Positions 6,695-15,280 of a stretch of 64,000 nt of DNA are shown in pieces (position 1 is the first letter of the stretch; the number at the start of each line of letters is the position of its first letter). Source of the DNA: Actinomadura graeca (GTDB lineage: Bacteria; Actinomycetota; Actinomycetes; Streptosporangiales; Streptosporangiaceae); the NCBI RefSeq assembly GCF_019175365.1, contig NZ_CP059572.1:496001-560000 (forward strand), read 5' to 3'. Position numbers and translations under genes: made by a program. The notes below the pieces were generated by a model. That model made no database searches. It saw nothing but the letters and a program-made list of their open reading frames with translations, and was not told where the DNA came from.

Positions 6695-9186
6695 TGGGCA
6701 AGGTCACGCTCCGCAACCTGGCGGCGCACAAGATCAGGCTGGTGCTGACGGCCGTCGCGGTGATCCTCGGCGTGGCGTTCGTGGCGGGCACGCTGATCTT
6801 CACCGACACGATGAACAAGCAGTTCGACGACCTGTTCAGCCGGATCGGCACGAACGTGGCCGTGGACGTGCGGGCCAAGAAGGTCGTCGAGGCCGGCGAC
6901 GACGAGACCGCCCCGGCGCAGCCGGTGCCGGCGTCGGTGCTGAAGGCCGTGCAGGGCGTGGACGGGGTGAAGGACCCCGTCGGCAACGTCAGCGGGTTCG
7001 CCGCGGTCGTCGGCACGAACGGCAAGCTGGTCGGCGGCGGGAACGGCCCGCCGCAGCTCGGCACGAACTGGAACGCCTCGGGGTCGTTCGACCTGAAGTC
7101 GGGGCGGGCGCCGCAGGGGCCCCGGGAGGTCCTCGTCGACGCCGAGACCGCGGCGAAGGCGCGGCTCGCCGTGGGCGGCACCGCCCGTGTCGTGACCTCG
7201 GGGAAGCCGCAGCCGATGACCGTCGTCGGGCTGATCGACGCCGGGGACCTGATGGGCGCGACCGTCACGGCGTTCGACACGCCGACGGCGCAGCGGCTGA
7301 TGCTGAAGCCCGGGTACTTCTCCGACATCGAGATGGGCTCCTCGGGCCCGTCCGAGACGGAGCTGCGCGACCGGGTGTCGAAGGTGCTGCCGGGCGGTGT
7401 GGAGGCCATCACCGGGACGGAGCTGCGCGAGGAGACCAAGAGCGACGTCGCGGCGTTCCTGAACTTCTTCCGCGTGTTCCTGCTGGTGTTCGCGCTGATC
7501 TCGATCTTCGTCGGGGCGTTCATCATCTTCAACACGTTCTCGATGCTGGTGGCGCAGCGGACCCGTGAGCTGGCGCTGCTGCGCGCCATCGGCGCCGCGC
7601 GGCCGCAGGTGACGCGGGCGGTGATCGGCGAGGCGGTCGCGGTCGGGTTCGTCGGGTCGACGCTCGGGCTGGCGATGGGCGCCGGGCTGGCGGCGCTGCT
7701 GAAGACCGCGGCGAACATGGACGGCGGGCTGACGTTCACCGCGTCGCCGGTGATCTGGTCGTACGTGGTGGGCATCGTGGTGACGGTCGTGTCGGCGTAC
7801 TTCCCGGCGCGGCGCGCGGCGAAGATCCCGCCGGTAGCGGCGATGCGCGACGACGTGGCGCTGCCGCAGCGGTCGCTGCGGATCCGGGTGGCGCTGGGGT
7901 CGCTGCTGACCCTGATCGGCGCCGGGCTCATCGGGGTCGGGCTCGGCGGGGGCGGCGGCAAGCCGGTCATCGCGGTGGGCTCCGGGGCGTTCGCGGTGTT
8001 CATCGGCGTCGCGATGCTCGCGCCGGTGATCAGCGTCCCGGTGGTGCGGGTGCTGGGCGCGCCGTTCGCGAGGCTCATGGGCACGCCGGGGCGGCTCGCG
8101 CAGCAGAACGCGCTGCGCAACCCGCGGCGGACCGCCGCGACCGCCGCCGCGCTGATGATCGGCCTGGCGCTGATCACCGTGGTGAACGTGATGGGGTCGT
8201 CGATGCGGGCGTCGGTGGACGCGCAGATCGACCAGCAGTTCGGCGCCGACTACCTGGTCCAGCCGAGCGGCGGCAGCGGCATCGACGAGGGCACGGTGCA
8301 GCGGATCAAGGCGACGCCGGGGGTGGTGGCGGCGTCCGCGACCTACCCCGGCAACGTCAAGATCGACGGGGACAAGACGTCGTACATGGCCGGTGACGTC
8401 GCCGCGATCGCCAAGGCGGCGCGCCTGTCGATGGTGTCGGGGAACACCGACCTCGGCCCGGCCGGGATGCTGGTGAGCGAGAAGAACGCCGACGACCACG
8501 GCTGGAAGGTCGGCAGCAGCGTCCCCGTCCAGTTCACCGACGGGCAGGTGCAGCGGCTTCGGGTCGCCGGGATCTTCACCAAGAGCGACCTGATCGGCGG
8601 GACGGTCATCTCGGTGGAGGCGTACCGGGCGCACACCGCCCGGCCGTCCGCCGACGCCATCGTCGTCGACACGGCGCGGGCCGACGCGGCGACCAAGGCG
8701 GCGCTGGAGACGACGCTGAAGGACTACCCGAACCTGGAGGTGTCCGACCAGGCGGCGCTGAAGGCCAGCGCCCACAGCGAGGTCGACACGTTCGTGACGT
8801 TCCTGTCGGTGCTGCTCGCGATGTCGGTCATCATCGCGGCCGTCGGGGTGATCAACACGCTGGCGCTGTCGGTGATCGAGCGGACCCGCGAGATCGGGCT
8901 CCTGCGCGCCATCGGCATCAGCCGCCGGCAGCTGCGCCGGATGATCCGCCTGGAGTCGATCGTGATCGCGGTGTTCGGCGCGCTGCTCGGCATGGGCATC
9001 GGGGTGTCGTTCGGCGCGGCGCTGCAGAACGCGCTGAAGGACAAGGGGCTCGGCGAGCTGTCCATCCCGGTCGGGACGCTGGTGCTGTACCTGGTGGTCG
9101 CCGCGGTGATCGGGGTGTTCGCCGCGCTGTGGCCGGCGTGGCGCGCCGGGCGGATGGACGTCCTGAAGGCCATCTCCACCGAGTGA
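6691..9186 (+). CDS. FtsX-like ABC transporter permease (two MacB/FtsX repeats)
   Basis: Large inner-membrane permease, 831 aa. An N-terminal membrane helix (about 15-35) is followed by a MacB-type periplasmic core domain, then a first FtsX block of three helices ending near residue 380. A linker with extra helices, a second extracytoplasmic domain and a final FtsX block (about 710-825) follow. Conserved ERTREIGLLRAIG and QRTRELALLRAIG coupling segments mark the two halves. This architecture belongs to lipoprotein, peptide or antibiotic exporters rather than importers; no substrate-binding protein is present. The ATG at 6691 overlaps the ATPase stop. The bidirectional terminator at 9261-9299 ends the transcript. 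Confidence 0.93.
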   Translation: MMGKVTLRNLAAHKIRLVLTAVAVILGVAFVAGTLIFTDTMNKQFDDLFSRIGTNVAVDVRAKKVVEAGDDETAPAQPVPASVLKAVQGVDGVKDPVGNVSGFAAVVGTNGKLVGGGNGPPQLGTNWNASGSFDLKSGRAPQGPREVLVDAETAAKARLAVGGTARVVTSGKPQPMTVVGLIDAGDLMGATVTAFDTPTAQRLMLKPGYFSDIEMGSSGPSETELRDRVSKVLPGGVEAITGTELREETKSDVAAFLNFFRVFLLVFALISIFVGAFIIFNTFSMLVAQRTRELALLRAIGAARPQVTRAVIGEAVAVGFVGSTLGLAMGAGLAALLKTAANMDGGLTFTASPVIWSYVVGIVVTVVSAYFPARRAAKIPPVAAMRDDVALPQRSLRIRVALGSLLTLIGAGLIGVGLGGGGGKPVIAVGSGAFAVFIGVAMLAPVISVPVVRVLGAPFARLMGTPGRLAQQNALRNPRRTAATAAALMIGLALITVVNVMGSSMRASVDAQIDQQFGADYLVQPSGGSGIDEGTVQRIKATPGVVAASATYPGNVKIDGDKTSYMAGDVAAIAKAARLSMVSGNTDLGPAGMLVSEKNADDHGWKVGSSVPVQFTDGQVQRLRVAGIFTKSDLIGGTVISVEAYRAHTARPSADAIVVDTARADAATKAALETTLKDYPNLEVSDQAALKASAHSEVDTFVTFLSVLLAMSVIIAAVGVINTLALSVIERTREIGLLRAIGISRRQLRRMIRLESIVIAVFGALLGMGIGVSFGAALQNALKDKGLGELSIPVGTLVLYLVVAAVIGVFAALWPAWRAGRMDVLKAISTE

Positions 9187-9260
9187 TCCCGGGCGACCCA
9201 CCCGGGGTCCTCCTCCCGAGGGCGCGGGCGCCGCACACCTCCCGCGGCGCCCGCGCCCGC

Positions 9261-9299
9261 GACGCCCCGTACGGCCGCCAGCAGGCCGTACGGGGCGTC
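9261..9299. terminator. Strong hairpin between convergent genes
   Basis: A perfect 16-base stem (GACGCCCCGTACGGCC at 9261-9276 against 9284-9299) with a 7-base loop lies between the convergent FtsX permease (ending 9186) and the MFS gene (ending 9367). There is no clear U-run on either side, which is common for actinomycete terminators. It can serve both strands. Confidence 0.8.
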
Positions 9300-9308
9300 G
9301 GTCCCCCA

Positions 9309-9362
9309 CCGGGTCAGAGCCCTCCGCCGGGTCAGAGCCCTCCGCCGGGTCAGAGCCCCCGC
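9309..9362. repeat. Three tandem 18-base repeats
   Basis: The unit CCGGGTCAGAGCCCTCCG occurs twice perfectly (9309-9326, 9327-9344). A third copy with changed last bases is at 9345-9362. It lies four bases past the stop of the MFS gene at 9367, on its 3' side. It looks like slippage expansion; no function is evident. Confidence 0.75.
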
Positions 9363-9366
9363 AGGG

Positions 9367-10638
9367 TCAGGTGGCGTCCCCCACCGCGGGCCCGGTCGCG
9401 GGCGGGGCGGCGGGGGCGGCGGCGGTGACGCGGGCGCGGCGCAGGGGGCGGCGCAGCAGCAGCGCCGTGAGGAGGATCGCGGCGCCCGCGCAGGCGAGGG
9501 TCTCCCCCACCGGCAGCGCCTCCGCCGCGCCGCCGAGCAGCACCGGGCCGACGCCCTGCGCGGTCATCAGGCCCGTCGACAGCAGCCCGAACGCCTGCCC
9601 GCGGCCCTCCTCCGGCAGCGCGTCCACGAACGGCCGCTGGATGCCCAGCTCGTAGGCGAACCCGCAGCCGCACAGCACCAGCAGGCCCGCCGCGGCCGCA
9701 GCGGGCAGCGGCAGCGCGAACGCCGCCAGCGGCAGCCCGAACACCGCCATCAGCGGCACCGCGAGCCGCTCCCGCGCCGCCGGGCCCAGCAGCCGCGCCC
9801 CCGCCAGGTTCCCCAGCAGCATCCCCGCGGCCGAGCCGCCCAGCAGCAGCGCCGCCGTCCCGTCCCCGTACCCGCGGGTCCCCGCGTAGGGGACGAGGAG
9901 GCTCTCCGCTCCGGCGGCGAACGCGGGCGGGAGCCACTGCGCCAGCAGCAGCGCCCGGACGACGGGGTCGCGCAGCAGCCGCATGTTCCCCGCCCAGCTG
10001 TCGCCCACCACCGACCCGCCGCCCGCGCGCGGCGGGGGCGGCAGGTCCGGCAGCCGCAGCCGCACGAGCAGCGCCGCCGCGACATGCCCGGCCGCCGCCG
10101 CCAGCAGCGCGTGCCGGGCGCCGGCCGCGGCGACCGCGATCCCCCCGAACGCCAGCCCGAGCAGCTGCGCCGCCGCCGACGCCATCGTCATCAGCGACCG
10201 GCCCATCACGTAGGCGTCGCCGTCCAGGGCCTCGGCGACGAGCCGGTTGGAGGCGCCCGCGAACACCGGCGTCGCGCACGCCACCACCGCGACCAGCGCC
10301 AGCGCCGCCGCCACCGGCATGCCCAGCAGCCCCAGCGCCGCCGCGGCGGCCGCCTCCACCGCGTACGCGCCCCAGATCAGCGGGCGGGGCCGCAGCCGGT
10401 CGGCCAGCGACCCCAGCAGCGCCCCGCCGGCGAGCTGCGGCAGGAACCCGATGCCGTAGGCGACCGCCGCGAGCAGCGGCGACCCGGTCGTGCCGTACAC
10501 CAGCACCGACAGCGCGATCATCCGCAGCGTGTCCGCCGCGATCGCCAGCGCCCGGCTGCCGAACAGCACCCGGAACCGCGGCTCGGCCAGCGCCTCCCGG
10601 TACCCGGCGCGCCGCTCCCCCCTGCCGATCACCGTCAT
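9367..10638 (-). CDS. MFS transporter
   Basis: Integral membrane protein of 423 aa with about 12 hydrophobic segments and the MFS signature loop between helices 2 and 3 (GSLADRLRPRP). It is alanine/leucine rich and resembles the drug/metabolite exporter branch found next to ArsR-type DUF5937 regulators in actinomycetes. It is transcribed divergently from the ArsR gene. An inverted repeat (10677-10696) lies in the 66-base gap, so it is probably repressed by that regulator and induced by its own substrate (inference). The substrate cannot be told from sequence. The ATG start at 10638 gives MTVIGRGERR, a short cytoplasmic N-terminus. Confidence 0.9.
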   Translation of the reverse strand: MTVIGRGERRAGYREALAEPRFRVLFGSRALAIAADTLRMIALSVLVYGTTGSPLLAAVAYGIGFLPQLAGGALLGSLADRLRPRPLIWGAYAVEAAAAAALGLLGMPVAAALALVAVVACATPVFAGASNRLVAEALDGDAYVMGRSLMTMASAAAQLLGLAFGGIAVAAAGARHALLAAAAGHVAAALLVRLRLPDLPPPPRAGGGSVVGDSWAGNMRLLRDPVVRALLLAQWLPPAFAAGAESLLVPYAGTRGYGDGTAALLLGGSAAGMLLGNLAGARLLGPAARERLAVPLMAVFGLPLAAFALPLPAAAAAGLLVLCGCGFAYELGIQRPFVDALPEEGRGQAFGLLSTGLMTAQGVGPVLLGGAAEALPVGETLACAGAAILLTALLLRRPLRRARVTAAAPAAPPATGPAVGDAT

Positions 10639-10676
10639 CGGGCCAGCGTCGGCGCGGCCCGCCGGGCACCGCGATG

Positions 10677-10698
10677 CTTACGTCCCCTGGCGTAAGGT
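10677..10698. promoter_or_regulatory. Operator-like inverted repeat with -10 of the ArsR gene
   Basis: CTTACG-N8-CGTAAG (10677-10696) is a perfect inverted repeat in the divergent gap. Its right arm overlaps TAAGGT (10693-10698), a -10 box six bases before the GTG at 10705. Binding there would block transcription of the regulator, which would then be leaderless, and probably of the MFS gene. ArsR proteins typically bind such sites. Confidence 0.6.
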
Positions 10699-10704
10699 CG
10701 GGGG

Positions 10705-11682
10705 GTGATCCGGTTCGAGGTGTCCGCGGAGGATCTGCTGCACAGCCGGTTCGCGCTGTCGCCGCTGTTCGAGCTGGACGGGCTGCTGCGCGCACTCACC
10801 GGGCTGTCCGACCGGGCCCTGCCGGGGGCGTGGGCGGCGCGGCTGGCGCCCGAGCTGCGCGCGCTGCGCGCCGGGACGGAGCTGGACGCCGTCCTGGCCC
10901 TGCAGTCCCACCGGGGCGGCACCGCGTTCGTGGCGCCGCCGCCCCGCGGCCTCGCCCAGACGATCGAGGACGACCTCGCCGCCGTCCGCGCCACGCCGCC
11001 GGAGGTGGCGCGCGACGGCATCGAGCGCGCGCTGGCGGTGCGCCCGGCCGGCGCGCGCGCCCGCGCGGTCCTGGAACGCCCCGACGCCGTCGCCGTCCTC
11101 GCCGCGACGCTGGAGACCGCGTGGCGGACGCTGCTCGCGCCGGACTGGCCGCGGCTGCGCGCGATCTGCGAACGCGACGTCCTGCACCGCGCCGGGCGGC
11201 TCAGCCACGGCGGCTGGGAGGCGGCGCTGCGCGACCTGCACCCCCGCGTGCGGTGGCGCGGCGGCGGCATCGAGCTGCTCGGCATGGGCGTCACCGAGAC
11301 GATCCCCCTCGGCGGCCAAGGGCTGCTGCTCATCCCGTCGGTGTTCGTATGGCCGGGCATCGCCGCGCACAACGAGCACCCCTGGCCGTACGCGCTGATC
11401 TACCCGGCCCGGGGGATCTCCGCGCTGTGGGAGGCGTCGCCGTCCGCAGGGCCCGGCGCGCTCACCCCCCTGATCGGCCGCACCCGCACCCGGATCCTGC
11501 TCGCGCTCGCCGAACCCGCCGGGACCACCCAGCTCGCCCGGGCCCTCGGTGTCGCGCCCGGCACCGTCGGCGACCACCTGGCGGTCCTGCGCCGCGCCGG
11601 GCTGCTCGAAAGGTCCCGCGCCGGGCGGGCGGTGCTGTACCGGCGCACACCCCTCGGGGACGCCCTCGCCCGCACCCCCTGA
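10705..11682 (+). CDS. ArsR-type winged-helix regulator with DUF5937-like N-terminal domain
   Basis: Cytoplasmic regulator of 325 aa, much longer than classical ArsR proteins (about 100 aa). The first 240 residues form an uncharacterised domain (IRFEVSAEDLLHSRFALSP at the start), of the kind I know as DUF5937. The last 85 residues form a winged helix with GRTRTRILLALAEP and TQLARALGVAPGTVGDHLAVLRRAG. No metal-binding cysteine motif is visible, so metal sensing is unlikely. The N-terminal domain probably binds a small ligand. The GTG at 10705 is supported by a -10 box six bases upstream. It probably controls itself and the divergent MFS gene. Confidence 0.88.
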   Translation: MIRFEVSAEDLLHSRFALSPLFELDGLLRALTGLSDRALPGAWAARLAPELRALRAGTELDAVLALQSHRGGTAFVAPPPRGLAQTIEDDLAAVRATPPEVARDGIERALAVRPAGARARAVLERPDAVAVLAATLETAWRTLLAPDWPRLRAICERDVLHRAGRLSHGGWEAALRDLHPRVRWRGGGIELLGMGVTETIPLGGQGLLLIPSVFVWPGIAAHNEHPWPYALIYPARGISALWEASPSAGPGALTPLIGRTRTRILLALAEPAGTTQLARALGVAPGTVGDHLAVLRRAGLLERSRAGRAVLYRRTPLGDALARTP

Positions 11683-11769
11683 CCCCGCCTCCGCGCCGCC
11701 CCCGGCCCCCGCCCCCTGGCCCTTGTCCCCTAACCCCTGACCCCTGGCCCCCTGGCCCTGCGGACGCGT

Positions 11770-11802
11770 GAAGGCCCGTCCCCGCGCGGGGGACGGGCCT
11801 TC
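11770..11802. terminator. Hairpin between the ArsR gene and the opp operon
   Basis: A perfect 14-base stem (GAAGGCCCGTCCCC, 11770-11783 against 11789-11802) has a 5-base loop. It separates convergent genes and probably ends both transcripts. It follows a C-rich stretch (11700-11760) built from repeated CCCCTGGCCC-like words. Confidence 0.8.
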
Positions 11803-11865
11803 ATCACGGTGCGGACCAGGTCCAGGACGCGCGGGCGGCGCGTCCTGGAGGCGGGAGCGGCCGGG

Positions 11866-13110
11866 TCAGGACTCCGGCTCGGGATCGTCGGCCGCGGCCG
11901 CGGCGGCGGTGCCCGCCCCCGTGGCCGGGGCCACCGCGGCGCGCGCGACCTCGTCGGTCGCGCTGACCGTGGTGTTCTCCGGGAAGTGGCAGGCGGCCTG
12001 GTGGCCGGGGCTGAGCTCCACCAGCGGCGGCTCGACCTGCTTGCAGATGTCCTGCGCCTTCCAGCAGCGGGTGTGGAACCGGCACGCCGGCGGCGGGTCC
12101 AGCGGGCTCGGCACGTCGCCCTGCAGCCGGATCCGCTGCCGGTCGCCGCGCTCGCTCGGGTCCGGGATCGGCACCGCCGACAGCAGCGCGTTGGTGTAGG
12201 GGTGCATCGGCCGCTCGTACAGGTCGGCCCGGTCCGCCACCTCGACGATCTTCCCGAGGTACATGACCGCGACCCGGTCGGAGATGTGCCGGACCACCGA
12301 CAGGTCGTGCGCGATCACCACGTAGGTGAGGTCGAGCTCGTCCTGCAGGTCCTCCAGCAGGTTCACCACCTGCGCCTGCACCGACACGTCCAGCGCCGAC
12401 ACCGGCTCGTCCGCGACGATCAGCTTCGGCTTGAGCGCCAGCGTCCGCGCGATCCCGATGCGCTGCCGCTGCCCGCCGGAGAACTCGTGCGGGTACCGGT
12501 TGTAGTGCTCGGGGTTCAGGCCCACCAGTTCCAGGATGTCCTGGACGGCCTTCTTCACGCCCTGCTTGGCCTCGATCTTCTGCAGCCGGAACGGGGCCCC
12601 GACGATCGCGCCGACGGTCTTGCGCGGGTTCAGCGACGAGTACGGATCCTGGAAGATCATTTGAAGGTCGCGGCGGAGCGGCCGCAGCCGCCCCTGGGAC
12701 ATCGCCGTGATGTCCTCGCCCTCGAAGGTGATCTTCCCGAAACTCGGGTCCAGCAGCCTCATGATCATCCGGCCGGTGGTGGACTTGCCGCAGCCCGACT
12801 CCCCGACCAGCCCGAGCGTCTCGCCCTTGCGGACCGAGAACGACACGCCGTCGACGGCCTTGACCGCCGCGACCTGCCGGCGCAGCAGGCCCGCCGTGAC
12901 GGGGAAGTGCTTGCCGAGGTTCTCCACCTCCAGCAGCGGCTCGCCGTCCCGGACCGGACGGGCGTCGCGGGCCGTGGCGGTGGCCGGGGACGCCTCCGCG
13001 GGCGCCTGCGCGGGGGCCGTGGCGGACGCCGCGGAGGGGGCCTCGGCGGCGGTGCCGCCCGCCGTGGTGTTCTCAGTGCTCACAGTCTCGTTCCCACCCG
13101 TGCTCGTCAC
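11866..13110 (-). CDS. oppF: Oligopeptide ABC transporter ATP-binding protein OppF-like
   Basis: Second ATPase of the peptide importer, 414 aa, acting at the cytoplasmic face with OppD. Walker [10 protein letters not shown] is at 103-111, the signature [10 protein letters not shown] follows, and the C-terminal oligopeptide motif [14 protein letters not shown] marks the Opp/Dpp family. The first 55 residues are an Ala/Thr/Pro-rich, low-complexity extension not needed by the fold. The last 35 are similarly rich in Ala. The GTG at 13110 overlaps the oppD stop (GTGA), giving coupling and supporting the start. It is the last gene of the five-gene operon and is followed by the hairpin at 11770-11802. 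Confidence 0.93.
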   Translation of the reverse strand: MTSTGGNETVSTENTTAGGTAAEAPSAASATAPAQAPAEASPATATARDARPVRDGEPLLEVENLGKHFPVTAGLLRRQVAAVKAVDGVSFSVRKGETLGLVGESGCGKSTTGRMIMRLLDPSFGKITFEGEDITAMSQGRLRPLRRDLQMIFQDPYSSLNPRKTVGAIVGAPFRLQKIEAKQGVKKAVQDILELVGLNPEHYNRYPHEFSGGQRQRIGIARTLALKPKLIVADEPVSALDVSVQAQVVNLLEDLQDELDLTYVVIAHDLSVVRHISDRVAVMYLGKIVEVADRADLYERPMHPYTNALLSAVPIPDPSERGDRQRIRLQGDVPSPLDPPPACRFHTRCWKAQDICKQVEPPLVELSPGHQAACHFPENTTVSATDEVARAAVAPATGAGTAAAAAADDPEPES

Positions 13111-14192
13111 AGCTTCGGCCGGATCTCGGAGTCCCAGATCTCCCGCCGCTTGTCCAGCGGGAGATGGCAGGCCGCCTTGTGGCCGGGCTCGACCTCCAGC
13201 AGCTCGGGCCGCTCGGTGGTGCTCTTGCCGCCCGTCAGGTCACAGTAGGCGCAGCGCGGGTTGAACGCGCAGCCCGCCGGGACGTTGATCAGGCTAGGCG
13301 GCGTCCCCTTGATGGGCATCAGCCGGTCGGTGCGCTCCCGGTCCAGCCGCGGCATCGACCCGAGCAGCCCCCACGTGTAGGGGTGCAGCGGGCGGTGGAA
13401 CGCGTCGTCCACCGCGGCGTACTCGGCGCAGCGGCCCGCGTACATCACCAGGATGTCGTCCGACAGCTCGGCGACCACCCCCAGATCGTGGGTGATCATG
13501 ATGATGGCGGAGTTGAACTCCTGCTGCAGGTCCCGGATCAGGTCGAGGATCTGCGCCTGCACCGTCACGTCCAGCGCGGTGGTGGGCTCGTCGGCGATCA
13601 GCAGCTCCGGGTCGCACGACAGCGCCATCGCGATCATCGCGCGCTGCCGCATGCCGCCGGAGAACTGGTGCGGGTAGTCGTCCACCCGCTTGTCGGGCTT
13701 GGGGATGCCGACCCGGCCCAGCATGTCGATGGCGTGCTTGCGCGCCACCTGCTTGGACACGTCGTTGTGGACCCGGTACGCCTCGACGATCTGATGGCCC
13801 ACCGTGTAGAACGGGTGCATCGCCGACAGCGGATCCTGGAAGATCATCGCCATCTTCCGGCCGCGGAGCCTGCGGACCTGCCCGGCGGGCGCGCCGACCA
13901 GCTCCGTGCCGTCCAGCCAGATCTCGCCCGACACGGTCGCGTTGCGGCGGTTGTGCAGCCCCAGCAGCCCGAGGCTCGTCACGCTCTTGCCCGAGCCCGA
14001 CTCGCCGACGATGCCGAGGGTGCGGCCCCGCTCCAGCGAGAACGACAGCCCGTCCACCGACTTCACCAGGCCGTCGTCGGTCGGGAAGTGGATCCTCAGG
14101 TCGCGGACCTCCAGGAAGGAGGTGGGGGCCCCGCGCCCCGCCGCGGTCTCGGCGGAGCCGTTCACCAGCTCGGCCGGTTTCCTGCGCGCCAT
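13107..14192 (-). CDS. oppD: Oligopeptide ABC transporter ATP-binding protein OppD-like
   Basis: ATPase of 361 aa pairing with OppF. Walker A is [10 protein letters not shown], the signature [10 protein letters not shown], Walker [13 protein letters not shown], and the C-terminal oligo_HPY motif has FNPRCAYC. In E. coli the equivalent cysteines of some Dpp/Opp ATPases hold an Fe-S cluster; here only part of that pattern is visible. The ATG at 14192 overlaps the stop of the permease gene (TGATG). A much longer in-frame reading upstream lies over the permease and has no protein-like character, so it is rejected. The domain order and length are normal for the family. Confidence 0.94.
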   Translation of the reverse strand: MARRKPAELVNGSAETAAGRGAPTSFLEVRDLRIHFPTDDGLVKSVDGLSFSLERGRTLGIVGESGSGKSVTSLGLLGLHNRRNATVSGEIWLDGTELVGAPAGQVRRLRGRKMAMIFQDPLSAMHPFYTVGHQIVEAYRVHNDVSKQVARKHAIDMLGRVGIPKPDKRVDDYPHQFSGGMRQRAMIAMALSCDPELLIADEPTTALDVTVQAQILDLIRDLQQEFNSAIIMITHDLGVVAELSDDILVMYAGRCAEYAAVDDAFHRPLHPYTWGLLGSMPRLDRERTDRLMPIKGTPPSLINVPAGCAFNPRCAYCDLTGGKSTTERPELLEVEPGHKAACHLPLDKRREIWDSEIRPKL

Positions 14193-15190
14193 CAGCTGTG
14201 CCTCACCCTCGGGTCGACGACCCCGTACAGGACGTCCACGACCAGGTTGGCGAGGACGATGAACAACGCCGTCGTCAGCGTCGCCCCCAGCACCACCGGC
14301 AGGTCGCTCTGGTTCACCCCGTCCAGCGCCAGCTGGCCGAGGCCGGGAATCGAGAACGTCTTCTCGGTGATGATCGCGCCGCCGAGCAGCAGCCCGATGT
14401 CCAGGCCGAACACCGTCATGATCGGGGTGAGCGTCGCGCGCAGCCCGTGCTTGACCACCACCGTCTTCTCCGGCAGGCCCTTCGCGCGCGCCGTCCGGAT
14501 GAAGTCCTCGTTCATCGTCTCCAGCATGCCCGCCCGCGTCAGCCGCGCGTACAACGCCGCGTACAGGAACGCCAGGCAGATCCACGGGAGCAGCAGGTTG
14601 AACGGGTTGTCGGTCACGTCATTGTAGTTGACCGCCGGGAGGATCTCCCATCGGTGGACGACGAACGCGAGCGACAGCAGGCCCGTGAAGAAGATCGGCA
14701 GCGAGACGCCCGCGAGCGCGATGCCCATCGCCGCGCGGTCGAAGATCGTGCCTCTGCGCAGCGCCGACACCACGCCGATCGACACGCCCGCCAGCACCCA
14801 CAGCACCGCCGCACCGATGGCGATCATGAACGTGACCGGGGCGCGGTCGACGATCTGGTCGGTCACCGACTGGTTGGTGCGGAAGGAGTAGCCGAGGCAC
14901 GGCGCCGGGCAGTCGATCTCCTCGGTGCCGGTGTCGTAGGTGTCGCCCACGACGATCGCCTTGATGAACTTCCCGTACTGCACCGGGATCGGATCGTCGA
15001 GCCCGAAGCGGTCCTTGATCGCGGCGAGGGTGGCCGCGTCCGGCTGCTTGCCGGCGAAGCGGCCCGCGATGTCGTCGCTGGTCACGCCCGCGGCCCGCGG
15101 GACAAGGAAGAAGATGGCGTACGTCACCGCGCTGATGATGAGGAGCAGCCCCACCGCGCCCAGCAGGCGGCGAACAATGAATGCGACCAC
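14192..15190 (-). CDS. oppB: Oligopeptide ABC transporter permease OppB-like
   Basis: Inner-membrane permease of 332 aa with about six helices. The first starts at residue 5 (RRLLGAVGLLLIIS), and an extracytoplasmic loop runs between helices 1 and 2 (about 30-120). The cytoplasmic EAA-type loop is RTARAKGLPEKTVVVKHGLR, which docks on the ATPases. It begins with GTG at 15190. A stem-loop at 15210-15230 separates it from the binding-protein gene. It forms a heterodimer with the OppC-like protein encoded at the front of the operon. Confidence 0.93.
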   Translation of the reverse strand: MVAFIVRRLLGAVGLLLIISAVTYAIFFLVPRAAGVTSDDIAGRFAGKQPDAATLAAIKDRFGLDDPIPVQYGKFIKAIVVGDTYDTGTEEIDCPAPCLGYSFRTNQSVTDQIVDRAPVTFMIAIGAAVLWVLAGVSIGVVSALRRGTIFDRAAMGIALAGVSLPIFFTGLLSLAFVVHRWEILPAVNYNDVTDNPFNLLLPWICLAFLYAALYARLTRAGMLETMNEDFIRTARAKGLPEKTVVVKHGLRATLTPIMTVFGLDIGLLLGGAIITEKTFSIPGLGQLALDGVNQSDLPVVLGATLTTALFIVLANLVVDVLYGVVDPRVRHS

Positions 15191-15209
15191 AGTGTCCGGC
15201 CCAGACGGC

Positions 15210-15230
15210 CGCCGGGGGATCCCCCCGGCG
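15210..15230 (-). promoter_or_regulatory. Intercistronic stem-loop between oppA and oppB
   Basis: CGCCGGGGG (15210-15218) and CCCCCGGCG (15222-15230) form a 9-base stem with a 3-base loop. It lies 51 bases past the binding-protein stop and 20 bases before the permease start. Such a hairpin usually protects or partly ends the upstream mRNA, so more binding protein than permease is made. Confidence 0.6.
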
Positions 15231-15280
15231 ACCGTCCTATGCCTTCACCTGCCTTCTCTCAGGTAGCTCGGGAACCGCGC

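Noticed and set aside
5917..9309. Very long open frame (1130 aa) on the minus strand opposite the ABC exporter
   Set aside because: Composition is His/Arg/Asp-rich with no motif; it is the GC-driven antisense shadow of two well-supported genes. The same holds for long frames opposite other genes, such as 14198-18226 (+), 22941-24881 (+) and 53336-56443 (+).
9309..9362. Possible CRISPR or attachment repeat
   Set aside because: Only three 18-base units placed directly head to tail without spacers; simple slippage repeat.
11700..11760. C-rich tract as a regulatory RNA element
   Set aside because: Simple repeats of CCCCTGGCCC-like words just before a terminator; no stable structure beyond the following hairpin.
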